Shown: positions 54,752 through 64,000 of the stretch, in pieces
Numbering within the stretch: the stretch's first letter is position 1
Layout: each line of letters begins with the position of its first letter
Source: Agrypnia vestita
Taxonomy: Eukaryota > Arthropoda > Insecta > Trichoptera > Phryganeidae
Length of the DNA: 64,000 bases
Assembly: GCA_016648135.1 (NCBI GenBank)
Contig: JADDOH010024901.1
Location: 1-64,000, forward strand
Direction: 5' to 3'
Position numbers and translations under genes: made by a program
The notes under the pieces: generated by a model
The model's input: only the letters and a program-made list of their open reading frames with translations
Database searches by the model: none
What the model was told of the DNA's origin: nothing

Positions 54752-56037
54752 TTAGGTCCTTACATATGAAATTGGCGTTTTGCCGTACTGGCAAATTTGA
54801 TCTCGAATATCTTCTCTTTGGTTAGAAATTCCAAAACCAAATTTATACAGCTATTTACTCATGTATTTGTGTTTTGAAAATTATAATTCATTTATTTTTT
54901 CCTCAATTGTTTTTTTCTTTGCGTCACTCAGTTTACAAAATGATAAACTTGAAATATCACGTTATTTACGAGTATGAGTTCCACCGTGGCACCAGTGCTG
55001 CAGAAAGGGCTCGAAGGATTAATGATGTGTATGGCGACGGTGCCGCAAAAGAAAACACAGTGCGTTTTTGGTTCCAACGTTTTCGTTCTGGAAATTTCGA
55101 CCTGCAGAACAAGCCCCGTGGACGGCCGGAGACCAAAGTTGATAATGAAGAATTGAAGGCTATTGTGGGAGCGGATCCATCGCAAACCACATCCGAGTTA
55201 GCTGCAGGCTGCTGCGTTAGTGATAAAACTGTTTTAATCCACTTGAAGCAAATTGGTAAGGTGAAAAAGCTTGAAAGGTGGGTACCTCACGAATTGAGTG
55301 AAGCAAATCAACAAACGCGCGTTGACTGCTGCGTTGCATTACTCAACCGGCACAATAATGAAGGGATTTTAAATCGAATCATTACCTGTGATGAAAAGTG
55401 GATCCTGTACGATAATCGGAAGCGCTCATCGCAATGGCTGAACCCTGCCGAACCAGCCAAACCATGCCCCAAGCGAAAATTGACTCCAAAAAAGTTACTT
55501 GTGAGCGTTTGGTGGACTAGTGCTGGTGTCGTTCACTACAGCTTTCTTAAATCTAGCCAGACGATTACGGCAGATGTCTATTGTCAGCAACTGCAAACCA
55601 TGATGGAAAAGCTAGCTGCTAAACAACCGAGGCTGGTTAATCGCTCTAGGCCACTGCTGCTTCATGATAACGCTAGACCACACACTGCACAACAGACGGC
55701 TACCAAATTAGAGGAGCTTCAATTGGAATGTCTAAGACATCCACCGTACTCTCCGGACCTTGCCCCAACAGATTACCATTTTTTTCGAAATTTGGATAAC
55801 TTCTTGCAAAGGAAAAAATTCAACTCCGATGGGGCAGTCTAAACCGCCTTCAAAGATTTTATTGATTCCCGTCCGAATGGTTTTTTTAGTAAAGGGATCG
55901 ATGAACTACCTATGAGATGGCAAAAGTGCATAGATAGCAATGGTACATACTTTGATTAAATAAATATATTATAATAAAAAAAAATCGGCTTTATGTTCCT
56001 CCCATACGAAACGCCAATTTCATATGTAAGGACCTAA
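54752..56037 (+). mobile_element. Mariner element copy 4
   Basis: 1,286 bp in plus orientation; TIRs TTAGGTCCTTACATATGAAA... at both ends; TA duplications at 54750-54751 and 56038-56039. Confidence 0.94.
54940..55959 (+). pseudogene. Mariner transposase with one nonsense mutation
   Basis: The frame is unbroken from MINLKYHVIY (54940) to the normal stop at 55957-55959 except for TAA at 55840-55842, where copy 3 has CAA (Q in AVQTAF). It would be truncated by 39 residues after the DDD core, which is complete (TCDEKW, HDNARPH, SPDLAPTDYHFF). Further changes: E to G in IVGADPSQ, G to C in AGCCVSD, G to S in LKSSQT. Probably inactive. Confidence 0.92.
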
Positions 56038-56628
56038 TATTATCAAATTTCTGAAAGTTATATATTTGTTCCAAATCTAAAATCTTTCATATATTTGAAA
56101 GCACTTTGCTAGAGACACATGTAGACCTTCTCATGAAATAGTTATAGATTTTGCAGCTCGTAATGATACCTCTTTATTTTTAAAGCGGAGTGTTAAACAA
56201 TATTATTTTAAAATTAAAAAACAAACGACACCGAAATCGTGCCCCGCCAGTTGCATCTGGAATAGTTGACACCATTGTATTACCGAATTAGGAGTGAACT
56301 AAATACAACTGTTTCGAATTTCAGTTTTAGTCATACGTTAATTAGTCACAACAAAAATATTGTACAGTCAATCTAAAATGTAAACACGCTTCTTTCAAAT
56401 TAACACATGTTACAATCTGTGCTGTTCTGAAAATAGCAATACTGGGACTTGTAGCATAACTTTTTGTAAACGTATATTTGGCAAAAAAAATATAAGTCAA
56501 ATATTTATGCTACGGATGCTATGATAACAATTGTGATGATGAAATTTTACGAAATACATGTTGTATTTTTTTTCAAATAATTGGTTACGTGATAGTCATC
56601 CTGCGATGTTCCCACTGCACGCCCCTGA
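56038..56628. other. No gene seen
   Basis: AT-rich; no repeat family recognised. Confidence 0.45.
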
Positions 56629-57140
56629 TTGGGATGTCAGATCTTTATCCCACACTAAATAGACGAAAATAAATGAGGCGTAGGTATACATCGGCGGTGT
56701 GGTCAGAGGGAGAAAGAAGTACTGACGGTTATCCGTCAGACGTCAAATATAAATAGAGTTCAACAATATTTTCCTTTTCTATGGTCCAACGTGACAATGA
56801 AAATTTTGCCATAATTTTACATCAAGACGCTGTGGGAGAAGAAATTAATAAGTACATGTGAAATAATCTTTTTTCTATACCTAAGGTTATATACTTATTT
56901 GATGTAATTTTGGTCAAAACATGAGAATTGTGAGGTTACGTTTGCGGCGGAGGGCAGCTGTCAGATCAGACCGGAGAAATCCGACATCGCAAATAAAGGT
57001 TTTTACTTTGAGAGATACTTGAAAATATACAAATCTTCTTATTTAAGTACGACGAACACTGAATACGACATACACCTTCGTCTCGTTTATTTTTTTTTAA
57101 TTTTCGTCTCATGTGTTGGGATAAAGATCTGACATCCCAA
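56629..57140. mobile_element. TIR element, 512 bp
   Basis: Perfect 24-bp inverted ends (TTGGGATGTCAGATCTTTAT...CCCA) at 56629-56652 and 57117-57140. Looser complementarity continues inward (ACGAAAAT...). No transposase. Target duplication unclear. Confidence 0.75.
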
Positions 57141-57419
57141 TATTGATATTTTAAGAATATGAATGAACTCACAGTTAAGTACTGAAATTCAGTTTTTCAC
57201 AAAATTTCAATTAAAATTTAACTTTTTAAACTAACTTAACACAACTAATAAAATCGCAAAATCATAGTACGTTTAGCGCCATCTGGTAGCGTCGTTTCGG
57301 TCGCGAATTAATAATGAAAACAGCGCCACCAAGCGTAGCGTCTTGGTAGCATTAGTTACAAAAATTGTTTTCTGTAGAATTGTGTATGCCGACGTAATGC
57401 TGGCTGTAACGTAGTAGAT

Positions 57420-57625
57420 AGCATAAATCAAGGATCGCAAGAGAGAGCGTCCGCAAAAGTCCTGGCATGACCAGATATACCAAATATTGGTGGACGGCCC
57501 TGTTAGAAGCTTCAACAACCGAAGAGTGTGCATGAGAAGATGTACAAAAGTGGTGTGCCAGGTCAGAAGAGTATGGCGTTCTATTTTCTTACTTAATCCT
57601 TTGAGGAAACGTCCTTAGTTAGTTA
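57420..57625 (+). pseudogene. RTE-type LINE 3' end, copy B2
   Basis: CGTCCGCAAAAGTCCTGGCA, TGACCAGATATACCAAATAT, TTAGAAGCTTCAACAACCG, AGAGTGTGCATGAGAAGATG encode degraded RPQKSWHDQIYQIL and NNRRVCMRRC, ending in TTAGTTAGTTA. More decayed than copies B1 and B3. Confidence 0.65.
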
Positions 57626-57694
57626 TCACTACATATAGTGACAGTAGTGGATTTGCCATAGTAATATTGCCGGTTAAAAAAAGTATATACATCA

Positions 57695-58075
57695 GTACAG
57701 GTGTAACAGAGCTAGTCCACAATACTTTACAGGTGGATTCCTGCCTCGAATATAAGTCAAAAATTTTCAAGCAACCGTGACCTAATAATATCAATAGTTA
57801 TGGAGATATGCGACATCAAAATATGCATTTTTTTTCAATATTTCTGACTTAATTTTTGCAAAAAGTTGGACTATCATTGCAGTAACTTATATCTAATATG
57901 AAAAATTCATTTCCTGTAATACAAGACAAATAAAATGAAAAAAACCTTCCAGTTCCTGCGTTTTTTCAGCGATTTTAATGTTTTATTTAATTTTTATTGA
58001 AACAATTTAATTTTTCATTATCGATATAAGTTACTGTAATGATATTTCAACCCTGTTACACCCTGTACATTGGAT
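57695..58075. repeat. FB-related foldback, subfamily 2, 3'-truncated
   Basis: CACAATACTTTACAGGTGGATTCCTGCC...TCAATAGTTATGGAGATATG...; the right arm stops early (ACTGTAATGATATTTCAACC) and ends ACCCTGTTACACCCTGTACA. Confidence 0.6.
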
Positions 58076-58564
58076 AACTGCGAGGATAATCTGACGCAAC
58101 CCGTGCAGTTGAGGAGTTCTGCATTATAGTTTGAACCAGATCGTTCCATCGTCGACCTTCCACATGATCTTCTTGCCTGCTTCAGGCCATAAATTTTCCA
58201 TGGTCCATGTCATGGCATTCAGTATCTAATATTCACAAAACATCAACTAATTCTTCAACGTTTTATTTTACACGATGCCAACATTATAATAAAAAAGGTT
58301 ATTAAATACACCACCAGTTTAGTAAAACAATTACTCGATGCAAAAATTATAAGCGTCGAAATCGCGACGCGGAACGCGGCCGTTCCAGATAGCATTAGTA
58401 GGTTGAACCAGCTGACATGACAATCATTTTTCACACACTCATCTCTGTGTTTATACTTTTATAAATACAATTTGTTCGCCTTTGTAACCGACTTCTGACT
58501 TTTGACCGTAACCGGTGTTCTGACGTAACGGAAACAGAAGTTTGCTTGTGAATACAATTTTACA
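58076..58564. other. No gene seen
   Basis: Mixed composition; no domain recognised. Confidence 0.4.
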
Positions 58565-59180
58565 GGCACGTGCAATCGATACTTAAAAGCGTTAGATATA
58601 CATAAAGTTAAATTAATCAAATGATGGGCATGTTGAGCGAATGAGTGAGGAAAGAATGGTAAGAAAGATACAAGTGTTGACGGCGGCAGAAAGAGAGGGC
58701 GACCACGGAAGACGTGGCATAGCCAGATTAACCAGATACTGGAAGATGGTCCTGCTAGAAGCCGGAACGACCGTCGAGCTTGCATGCGAAGATGTGTGAA
58801 TGTAGACGAAGCGAAAGTTGTACGTCAGAACGGAAGAGTGTGGCGCTCTATCCTCTCTGCGTGCCCCCACGGGGAAACGGCGTGATGGTAAGTTAGTTAG
58901 TTAGTTAGTTCATTACACATTATACTGCTGTATATTGTCCATTCGTCCAAATATTAATTTAAATACAATATTTTCGCTAAATTGATTAAAAAAATTATAC
59001 AATTGTTTACAACGGGCACGTGCAATCGATACTTTGAAGCGTTAGATATACATAAAACAATATTTTGGGAGAAAAAAAATACTTAAATTAAACATTTCAC
59101 CATCTTCATTACTCATTATACTGCTATTTATTTTCCATTCATCCAAATATTGAAGTAAATACAATATTTTCGCTGTAATG
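58565..59180 (+). repeat. Tandem duplication with one occupied and one empty LINE site
   Basis: GGCACGTGCAATCGATACTT...GCGTTAGATATACATAAA and later ATTATACTGCT...ATACAATATTTTCGCT occur twice (58565-58980 and 59015-59180). The first unit is split by RTE copy B3; the second is not. Confidence 0.7.
58611..58912 (+). pseudogene. RTE-type LINE 3' end, copy B3
   Basis: Encodes a frameshifted tail like 38993: VERMSEERMVRK, a GRPRKTWHSQINQILEDG tract, RRACMRRCVNVDEAKVVRQN, LSACPHG, then (GTTA)n. Very similar to B1 at DNA level. Only the last ~300 bp of the element. Confidence 0.75.
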
Positions 59181-60039
59181 ATAAAAAATTTACATTTAAA
59201 TTATTTATTGACATTTCTCATAAAAACTTTACACCTGCATGAATCTTGTTACCCTGCGAATATGGGGGTAATTGGCATAGGAATATTACGTGATACATAT
59301 TTTATCTCGATTTGGCTCGTAGAGATTTTAACTCCGTACAGCTTGCTACGATGTACCTTCTGACTACGCGCCGCTGTCTTGAAACACGTAGACAGTCCTA
59401 TAACATTATCAAAAAAAGTTTTAAAAAAATACTAATTTACTTAGTAAATATCAATCAAAAAAACTCTGTGATATATTTTTACAGTTCTTATAATATGTTT
59501 TAATCAACGAAGAAGCATATTATATTACATGGAGCAGTTTATTTGTGTTGTATGTTAAATTTGTATGTAGGGTATAATATGCACATGCATACAGATACTA
59601 GAGTGCTTCACCCGCGTATACGTTAGAGTGCGCTTGACTGGACATGTTAAATTCGTGGGGAGAGAAAACCAGTAAATAATTAAATATTCTTCAGCGATAA
59701 TTAGGTGATTCCAAAGAAGAAACGGTTTTTAACTTTATTTACATTATTATTTTAATCAAAACTTCTGTGATATTGAAAACGAATTAGATGAATCAATCAG
59801 AAAGATATTCGTAAAAAATCTATCTACCCAAAAATTATTCGCTTACCACCGGAAAATGAACTCAACGATTTGGAAATTTTGTGACAATTGTACACGTAAG
59901 CATGTAGTTTTATAAATTTTGGCTTTAACCCAACTTTATTTCGAAATGAATCCCAAAAACCTTTGAGTAATACAAGCTAGATATCACCAGGATAAATTTT
60001 TCCATTTTTATTATGTATAAAATATGTTTAATGCAACTG
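59181..60039. other. No gene seen
   Basis: AT-rich; short ORFs without domains. Confidence 0.4.
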
Positions 60040-60103
60040 AAATAATTGTATATATGATAAGGCTTCGCCTTACTCGCCTACGTCCGCGGGACGTCCCTGC
60101 TAG
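60040..60103 (+). repeat. Helitron-type 3' end, third family
   Basis: Hairpin ACGTCC-GCG-GGACGT (60080-60094), 5 nt, CTAG (60100-60103), then T. Same terminal architecture as H1-H5 with unrelated sequence. The 5' end was not found. Confidence 0.4.
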
Positions 60104-60284
60104 TAGTCGTTACGTAAAATGTTAGCTCTGGACAAATCATATGCAAGATCTTATCATTTCATCCGAGCGCGCGTTCTATAAATATCAGTGTATATTTATA
60201 GAATGTTGCTAACAATTGCAAAAAATAATACACGTGTCCATCGTTTCTTTTGAAATATAATTTTATTTTCAATTCTCGCTCTAT

Positions 60285-60412
60285 TTACTGTAAAACTAGT
60301 AAGCGTAGTACCAGAAGGGTACAATTTTCAATGTATTGTATGTATTGTAATGTACGTAAACTAAATACATTGAAAATTGTATCCTACCACAGTGGTATCG
60401 AAACCGGTAGAT
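60285..60412. repeat. Penelope-type inverted repeat, decayed
   Basis: TACAATTTTCAATGTATT (60320-60337) is inverted at 60361-60380. The right arm ends ACCACAGTGGTATCGAAACCGGTA: a stem II-like hairpin, GAAAC, CG, GTA, but no recognisable CTGATGA box. Confidence 0.45.
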
Positions 60413-61945
60413 GTAAAGATACTTGTAGTTAATACAAAGTTATTAATGAATTGGAATTAATATTAATTATTTGGTTCTTAAATATTGATAACAAGACTAT
60501 ACTGTATCATAGTCAGTAAACAAATTATTGTATTGTGTTAGTGCCGACATTCTCACACATTGAATAATTAATTTTAGGAATTAACTCTTGATGAGTAAAC
60601 ATCAATTTGTATCCAATTGACAACACTACTTCACATTTTGAGTAATGTGGAGTAGTTACGAAGCGCGGTATGTAATTTTTGCAAAAATACAAATTAATTA
60701 CACTTAAAACATTAATGGAAGCAATGACTATTTTCTTAACTATTTCAAAGACAAGTGCCGCTGTAAATAATTTCATATAATATATTTAATAAATAATAAA
60801 ATGATCATTTTTCAATTATTTGCATCAACTTTCGATAATTGCGTTATTGAAAAAATATACGTAGATTGTAATTGTTCTCAACGTCAGTTTAGTAAATAAA
60901 ACTTACAGGTTAGTGATTAAAAATATCAATCAATATAATATTACCGGTGGTTCGTGGTATAATTTTAAATAATCCGTTCGTTACAAAAATTAAAATATTT
61001 CCAAATGACTGATTTCAAACGCTAATTCAAGATCTTCTCGTCTGATCTTCGATGTAGTACTTTTTTCTATCGCATATTAAAATCTTTTAATATCCCCAAG
61101 ACCACAATTTGACTCAACACACCTGACGTGCAGCAGACAATTTTACATTTCATCGGGCAAGCCTTCCGCTCTGATGCTTCAATATTAAATAGCGGGACGA
61201 CTCCAAACTTTACGAAATATCCACGATAAATATTTTTATATTTAAAGAGATGAAATATCAAAATTTTCCCATTAGATGAATTAAAAATATGACGATAGGA
61301 TTTCTATATTGCTAAGGAAAATTCCACGTTTTCTTACAATATTTTTCTTATTAAAAACCTTATATATTATGGAAGTTACGGAAGACATAATTATTGGCAA
61401 TTACTTACTTACTATGGAAAAATATTTTTAAAAGTAATATTCGTGAATTGAAATATAAATTTATTTCATGATTTGTTAGATCATGTATGACTCTAGTAGT
61501 ATTGTATTGTAGTAATAATTGCCATTAACTACAATGTGAAATTTGTGTGTTATTTAGCTTCACTTGTATGACTAAGACGTATTTCTGATGACAATACAAT
61601 AATCACTCATTAATTTTACAATATCAGTTTAATTATTCAAATAAAAAAATTAAAATTCTGACGAATTTTCGTACGCGTAAACGAGTTACCAGTTATTAAT
61701 ACGAGTTATTTTAATTTTAAAACTGTTTGTATTATTTTAAAACTGACGTTCAAGTTTTGAAGTTCGAATATTGATTTGATAATGATTGAATGTTGAATTT
61801 TAATGTAGTATTATTAATTTCAGCAATGCTAGAATTGCTTAGAAGATTTAAATGTAATGTAGGTAATAATATTACATTTAAAAAATAATAAAAACACGCT
61901 GTTAATTAAAAAAAATTACTAAAAATACGAAATTATATTTTTTAT
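60413..61945. other. No gene seen
   Basis: AT-rich. A small hairpin TTTAAATGTAAT/ATTACATTTAAA lies at 61847-61880. Confidence 0.45.
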
Positions 61946-62152
61946 CAGCCACAGTACTAAGAGCGATCATAGTATATACGTATGTCAATAAAATCAAAAG
62001 CATGGAGCGCTTTTTCTCAAACCTCTAAATTACTTGGTCAATCTTACTTTTAATGTAGCATTACTTTTTCGCTTGAAAAAGAAGAAAGCGCTCCATGCTT
62101 TTGATCTTGTTGATACACGCATAAACTGTAATCGCTCTCGGTACTGTGGCTG
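61946..62152. repeat. 207-nt imperfect hairpin
   Basis: Outer ends CAGCCACAGTAC and GTACTGTGGCTG pair perfectly, and inner arms AAAAGCATGGAGCGCTTT and AAAGCGCTCCATGCTTTT pair perfectly, with bulges between (arms about 75 nt, loop about 60 nt). Looks like a MITE or a long hairpin RNA locus. Confidence 0.7.
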
Positions 62153-62290
62153 TCAAAATACATTTTCGCTTTTTTAAGCATTTTTAAAAAAGCGTGTTTA
62201 ACTTTCGGCAAACTTCCACATTCAAAATCATCGTTACAGATTCGAGTGTATTTTTATTTTAAAAAATCGTATTGAAATAATATTGTGCAG

Positions 62291-62358
62291 AATGTCGTTG
62301 TCTTACGACACGTGCGAAATCGCGGGGAAATACAAAGGAATTCCACCGCCCGATATAG
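62291..62358 (+). CDS. Possible short exon (unidentified)
   Basis: A GC-rich codon run in AT-rich DNA: an ATG at 62292 gives MSLSYDTCEIAGKYKGIPPP then DI, ending at GATATAG|GTATGC, a usable 5' splice site. TTGTGCAG directly upstream could be an acceptor, which would make it internal. No homology recognised. Confidence 0.25.
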
Positions 62359-62779
62359 GTATGCACATGTTATCTAGGAGTTTTATTGACACGGGGATTC
62401 TAACACGATCAATGGACACATGTTGCATTATAAAACTGGAACGAGAAAATTTAGATATTTTTTGCACATTTAATGCATCATAATTTTAAATATAAAAATA
62501 AACAAAACTGCGTAAGTCTCACATTTTTCGTAATCATAGATAGATACCGTATCGAAATTGGTATCGCTGTTCCCGGGAAAGGAAAAGTTCCGGGTATTTT
62601 TTCTGCACAACTGTCAATTTGTTTTAAATACCATAAAAATATTTATTTTAATTTTTTAATATAGACGGCATTCATTTTATAGAACTCCATTGTTAATGCT
62701 ATAAAAATCAAACATGTTTTTTTTTAACTCTACGATTTAATTTATCCAAATAAATGCACGATGGTTTAGGCTTTCCAGA

Positions 62780-63500
62780 TCATTCGCAGTTAGTGTCGTG
62801 AGCTTATATACAAAAAATGACAATGTCAGGCATAATTATTATAAATTACGATAAACAAATATGTATTGTTCATCACATAATATGTAATAATATTACCTCA
62901 CATTATATTATGTTAATATCTAACATTATACCTAAAATTCGACTGGTAAAAACATAGAAAGTGTGGTGAGCTTACGTACAAAAAATACAATATTAGGTAT
63001 AATTATTACATATCGTCGGTGTATATATAATAAATCCTACAAATGTTCCCTTAAGTACATTCTGAGTTAAACGAATCAATTTTTAAAATTTTCATAATTG
63101 CACAGACTACATTTATAAAAAATATTTCAAATAGCTACTAGGCTGACTTTCCAGATGAACGGCAATGTTTTTTAGTATATCTACATTATTTATATGAAAA
63201 ATTGACAAATTGATTCGTTTATCTCAAAATGTACTAAACGGCACATAGGATTTATTATATATACAGCGACGATATGTAATAATAAATTATATCTAATATT
63301 TTTATTTTTTTTCAATATAAGCTCACCACACTCTATGTTTTTACCAGTCGATTGTTAGGTATTAACATAATATAATGTGAGGTTATATAATAACATATTA
63401 GGTGATTATTTATCGTAATTTAAGGATAAACAAATGTGTATTATTCATCACCCAATAGGTAATAATTATAAAAAAAAATTGTACAAGCTCAACACACTCT
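62780..63500. mobile_element. Inverted-repeat element containing nested MITE
   Basis: Left arm (about 62890-63009: CCTCACATTATATTATGTTA, CGACTGGTAAAAACATAGAA, GTGTGGTGAGCTTA) is inverted at about 63276-63397. Outer flanks also share GATAAACAAATATGTATTGTT/GATAAACAAATGTGTATTATT in direct orientation. The MITE fills the loop. Confidence 0.65.
63010..63275. mobile_element. MITE, family M copy 2 (nested)
   Basis: ATATCGTCGGTGTATATATA ... TATATACAGCGACGATAT; interior collinear with 12256-12525. Inserted at the centre of the larger inverted repeat. Confidence 0.75.
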
Positions 63501-63739
63501 GCATGTTTTTATCAATAAATTTTAAATTATAATTTATTTTTAATTACAGAACCGAAAAAAATCGTGTTTCATTTTTATAGTATTGATTTACCATAAAAAT
63601 ATCAAAAATTATTTTTATTCAAAATAGTACAATTGATATGATTATTCATTTGAAAATATTGCCGTATTCAAAGTCGACTGGGGCGATTATCGACGCGTTT
63701 GTTTAGTGTTTCTTTTTTGTGGTCGTCATCGGCATTCTG

Positions 63740-64000
63740 TTGCCAAGATGTTATTGCACCTTTAGGGTTTTTGTAGGGCTTGGGGAAACTATTAGAAGGT
63801 AACATTCGTCTGGCGTAAATAGCCGCCAGGGGGCACGATCCGCCCTCGCATCTGCTCCCGCATCTGCCGCTAACCGCTCGGGACGGCAGACCGAGAATCA
63901 GCTGTCAAGTCGAGCCGCGATGTGAGAAAATATACCGCGGCTTGCTCTTCTCGTAGCTCGGACGTTCTGTACACTAGTGATGCAACGAATACGAATACGA
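63740..64000. other. GC-richer terminal stretch with CTCF-like word
   Basis: GC-richer than its flanks, with CCGCCAGGGGGCA (63823-63835), which fits the vertebrate-type CTCF core, and GCGGCTTGC-type words. Could be a promoter or conserved repeat continuing beyond the window; no ORF. Confidence 0.25.

Noticed and set aside
54928..55190. Antisense ORFs inside every mariner copy
   Set aside because: Same antisense frames in all four copies; shadows of the transposase.
63823..63835. CTCF insulator site
   Set aside because: A single 13-bp match is expected by chance at this scale, and insect CTCF preference is only partly the same; kept only as a remark.

Overview
The window reads as AT-rich, gene-poor, repeat-dense insect DNA. 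Evidence: mariner, RTE-like and Jockey-like elements, Penelope-like elements (PLEs), Helitron-like elements, tRNA-derived SINEs, TAGGTACCTA-type words and a short CCTAA run. I cannot fix the order; a lepidopteran or a repeat-rich hemipteran would both fit. There are no bacterial operons, CRISPR arrays, rRNA genes or convincing intact tRNA genes.

Host genes are scarce. The best one is a signal-peptide first exon at 44265-44455, with a TATA box and GC-rich promoter upstream and a GTGAGT splice donor. A CpG-rich, TATA-less promoter-like island lies at 53640-53990, and a possible short exon at 62291-62358. The rest is mobile DNA of different ages.

Layout: 1-2200 has a tandem duplication split by an LTR-like sequence, plus a foldback fragment. 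2790-7290 has Penelope relics, inverted SINEs and RTE tails. 8236-11765 has an RTE tail, a Helitron, a Jockey-type reverse transcriptase relic, a second Helitron type and a SINE. 12256-18250 has a MITE, a gypsy-type LTR and two more Helitrons. 18838-25205 has foldback elements, mariner copy 1 and a TIR element. 26000-38040 has Penelope relics, mariner copies 2 and 3, a Helitron and an old ORF split by mariner 3. 38800-43750 has RTE tails and TIR elements. 44100-46600 is the exon and probable intron. 46600-54750 is nested repeats and a LINE end around the CpG island. 54752-58912 has mariner 4, a TIR element and RTE tails. 60000-63500 has inverted repeats and a MITE nested in another repeat.

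Four mariner copies are nearly identical. Copy 3 (36368-37653) keeps an uninterrupted transposase with all three catalytic aspartates; copies 1, 2 and 4 each carry different lesions. The most interesting signal is a set of short RNA-like motifs in the Penelope terminal repeats: CTGATGA (or CTGACGA/CTGAAGA), a stem II hairpin, GAAAC, about two bases, then GTH. This is the layout of the minimal hammerhead ribozymes known from Penelope-like elements. They recur about a dozen times, often as head-to-head pairs inside perfect foldbacks, and three repeat ends run straight into the same short N-terminal peptide.
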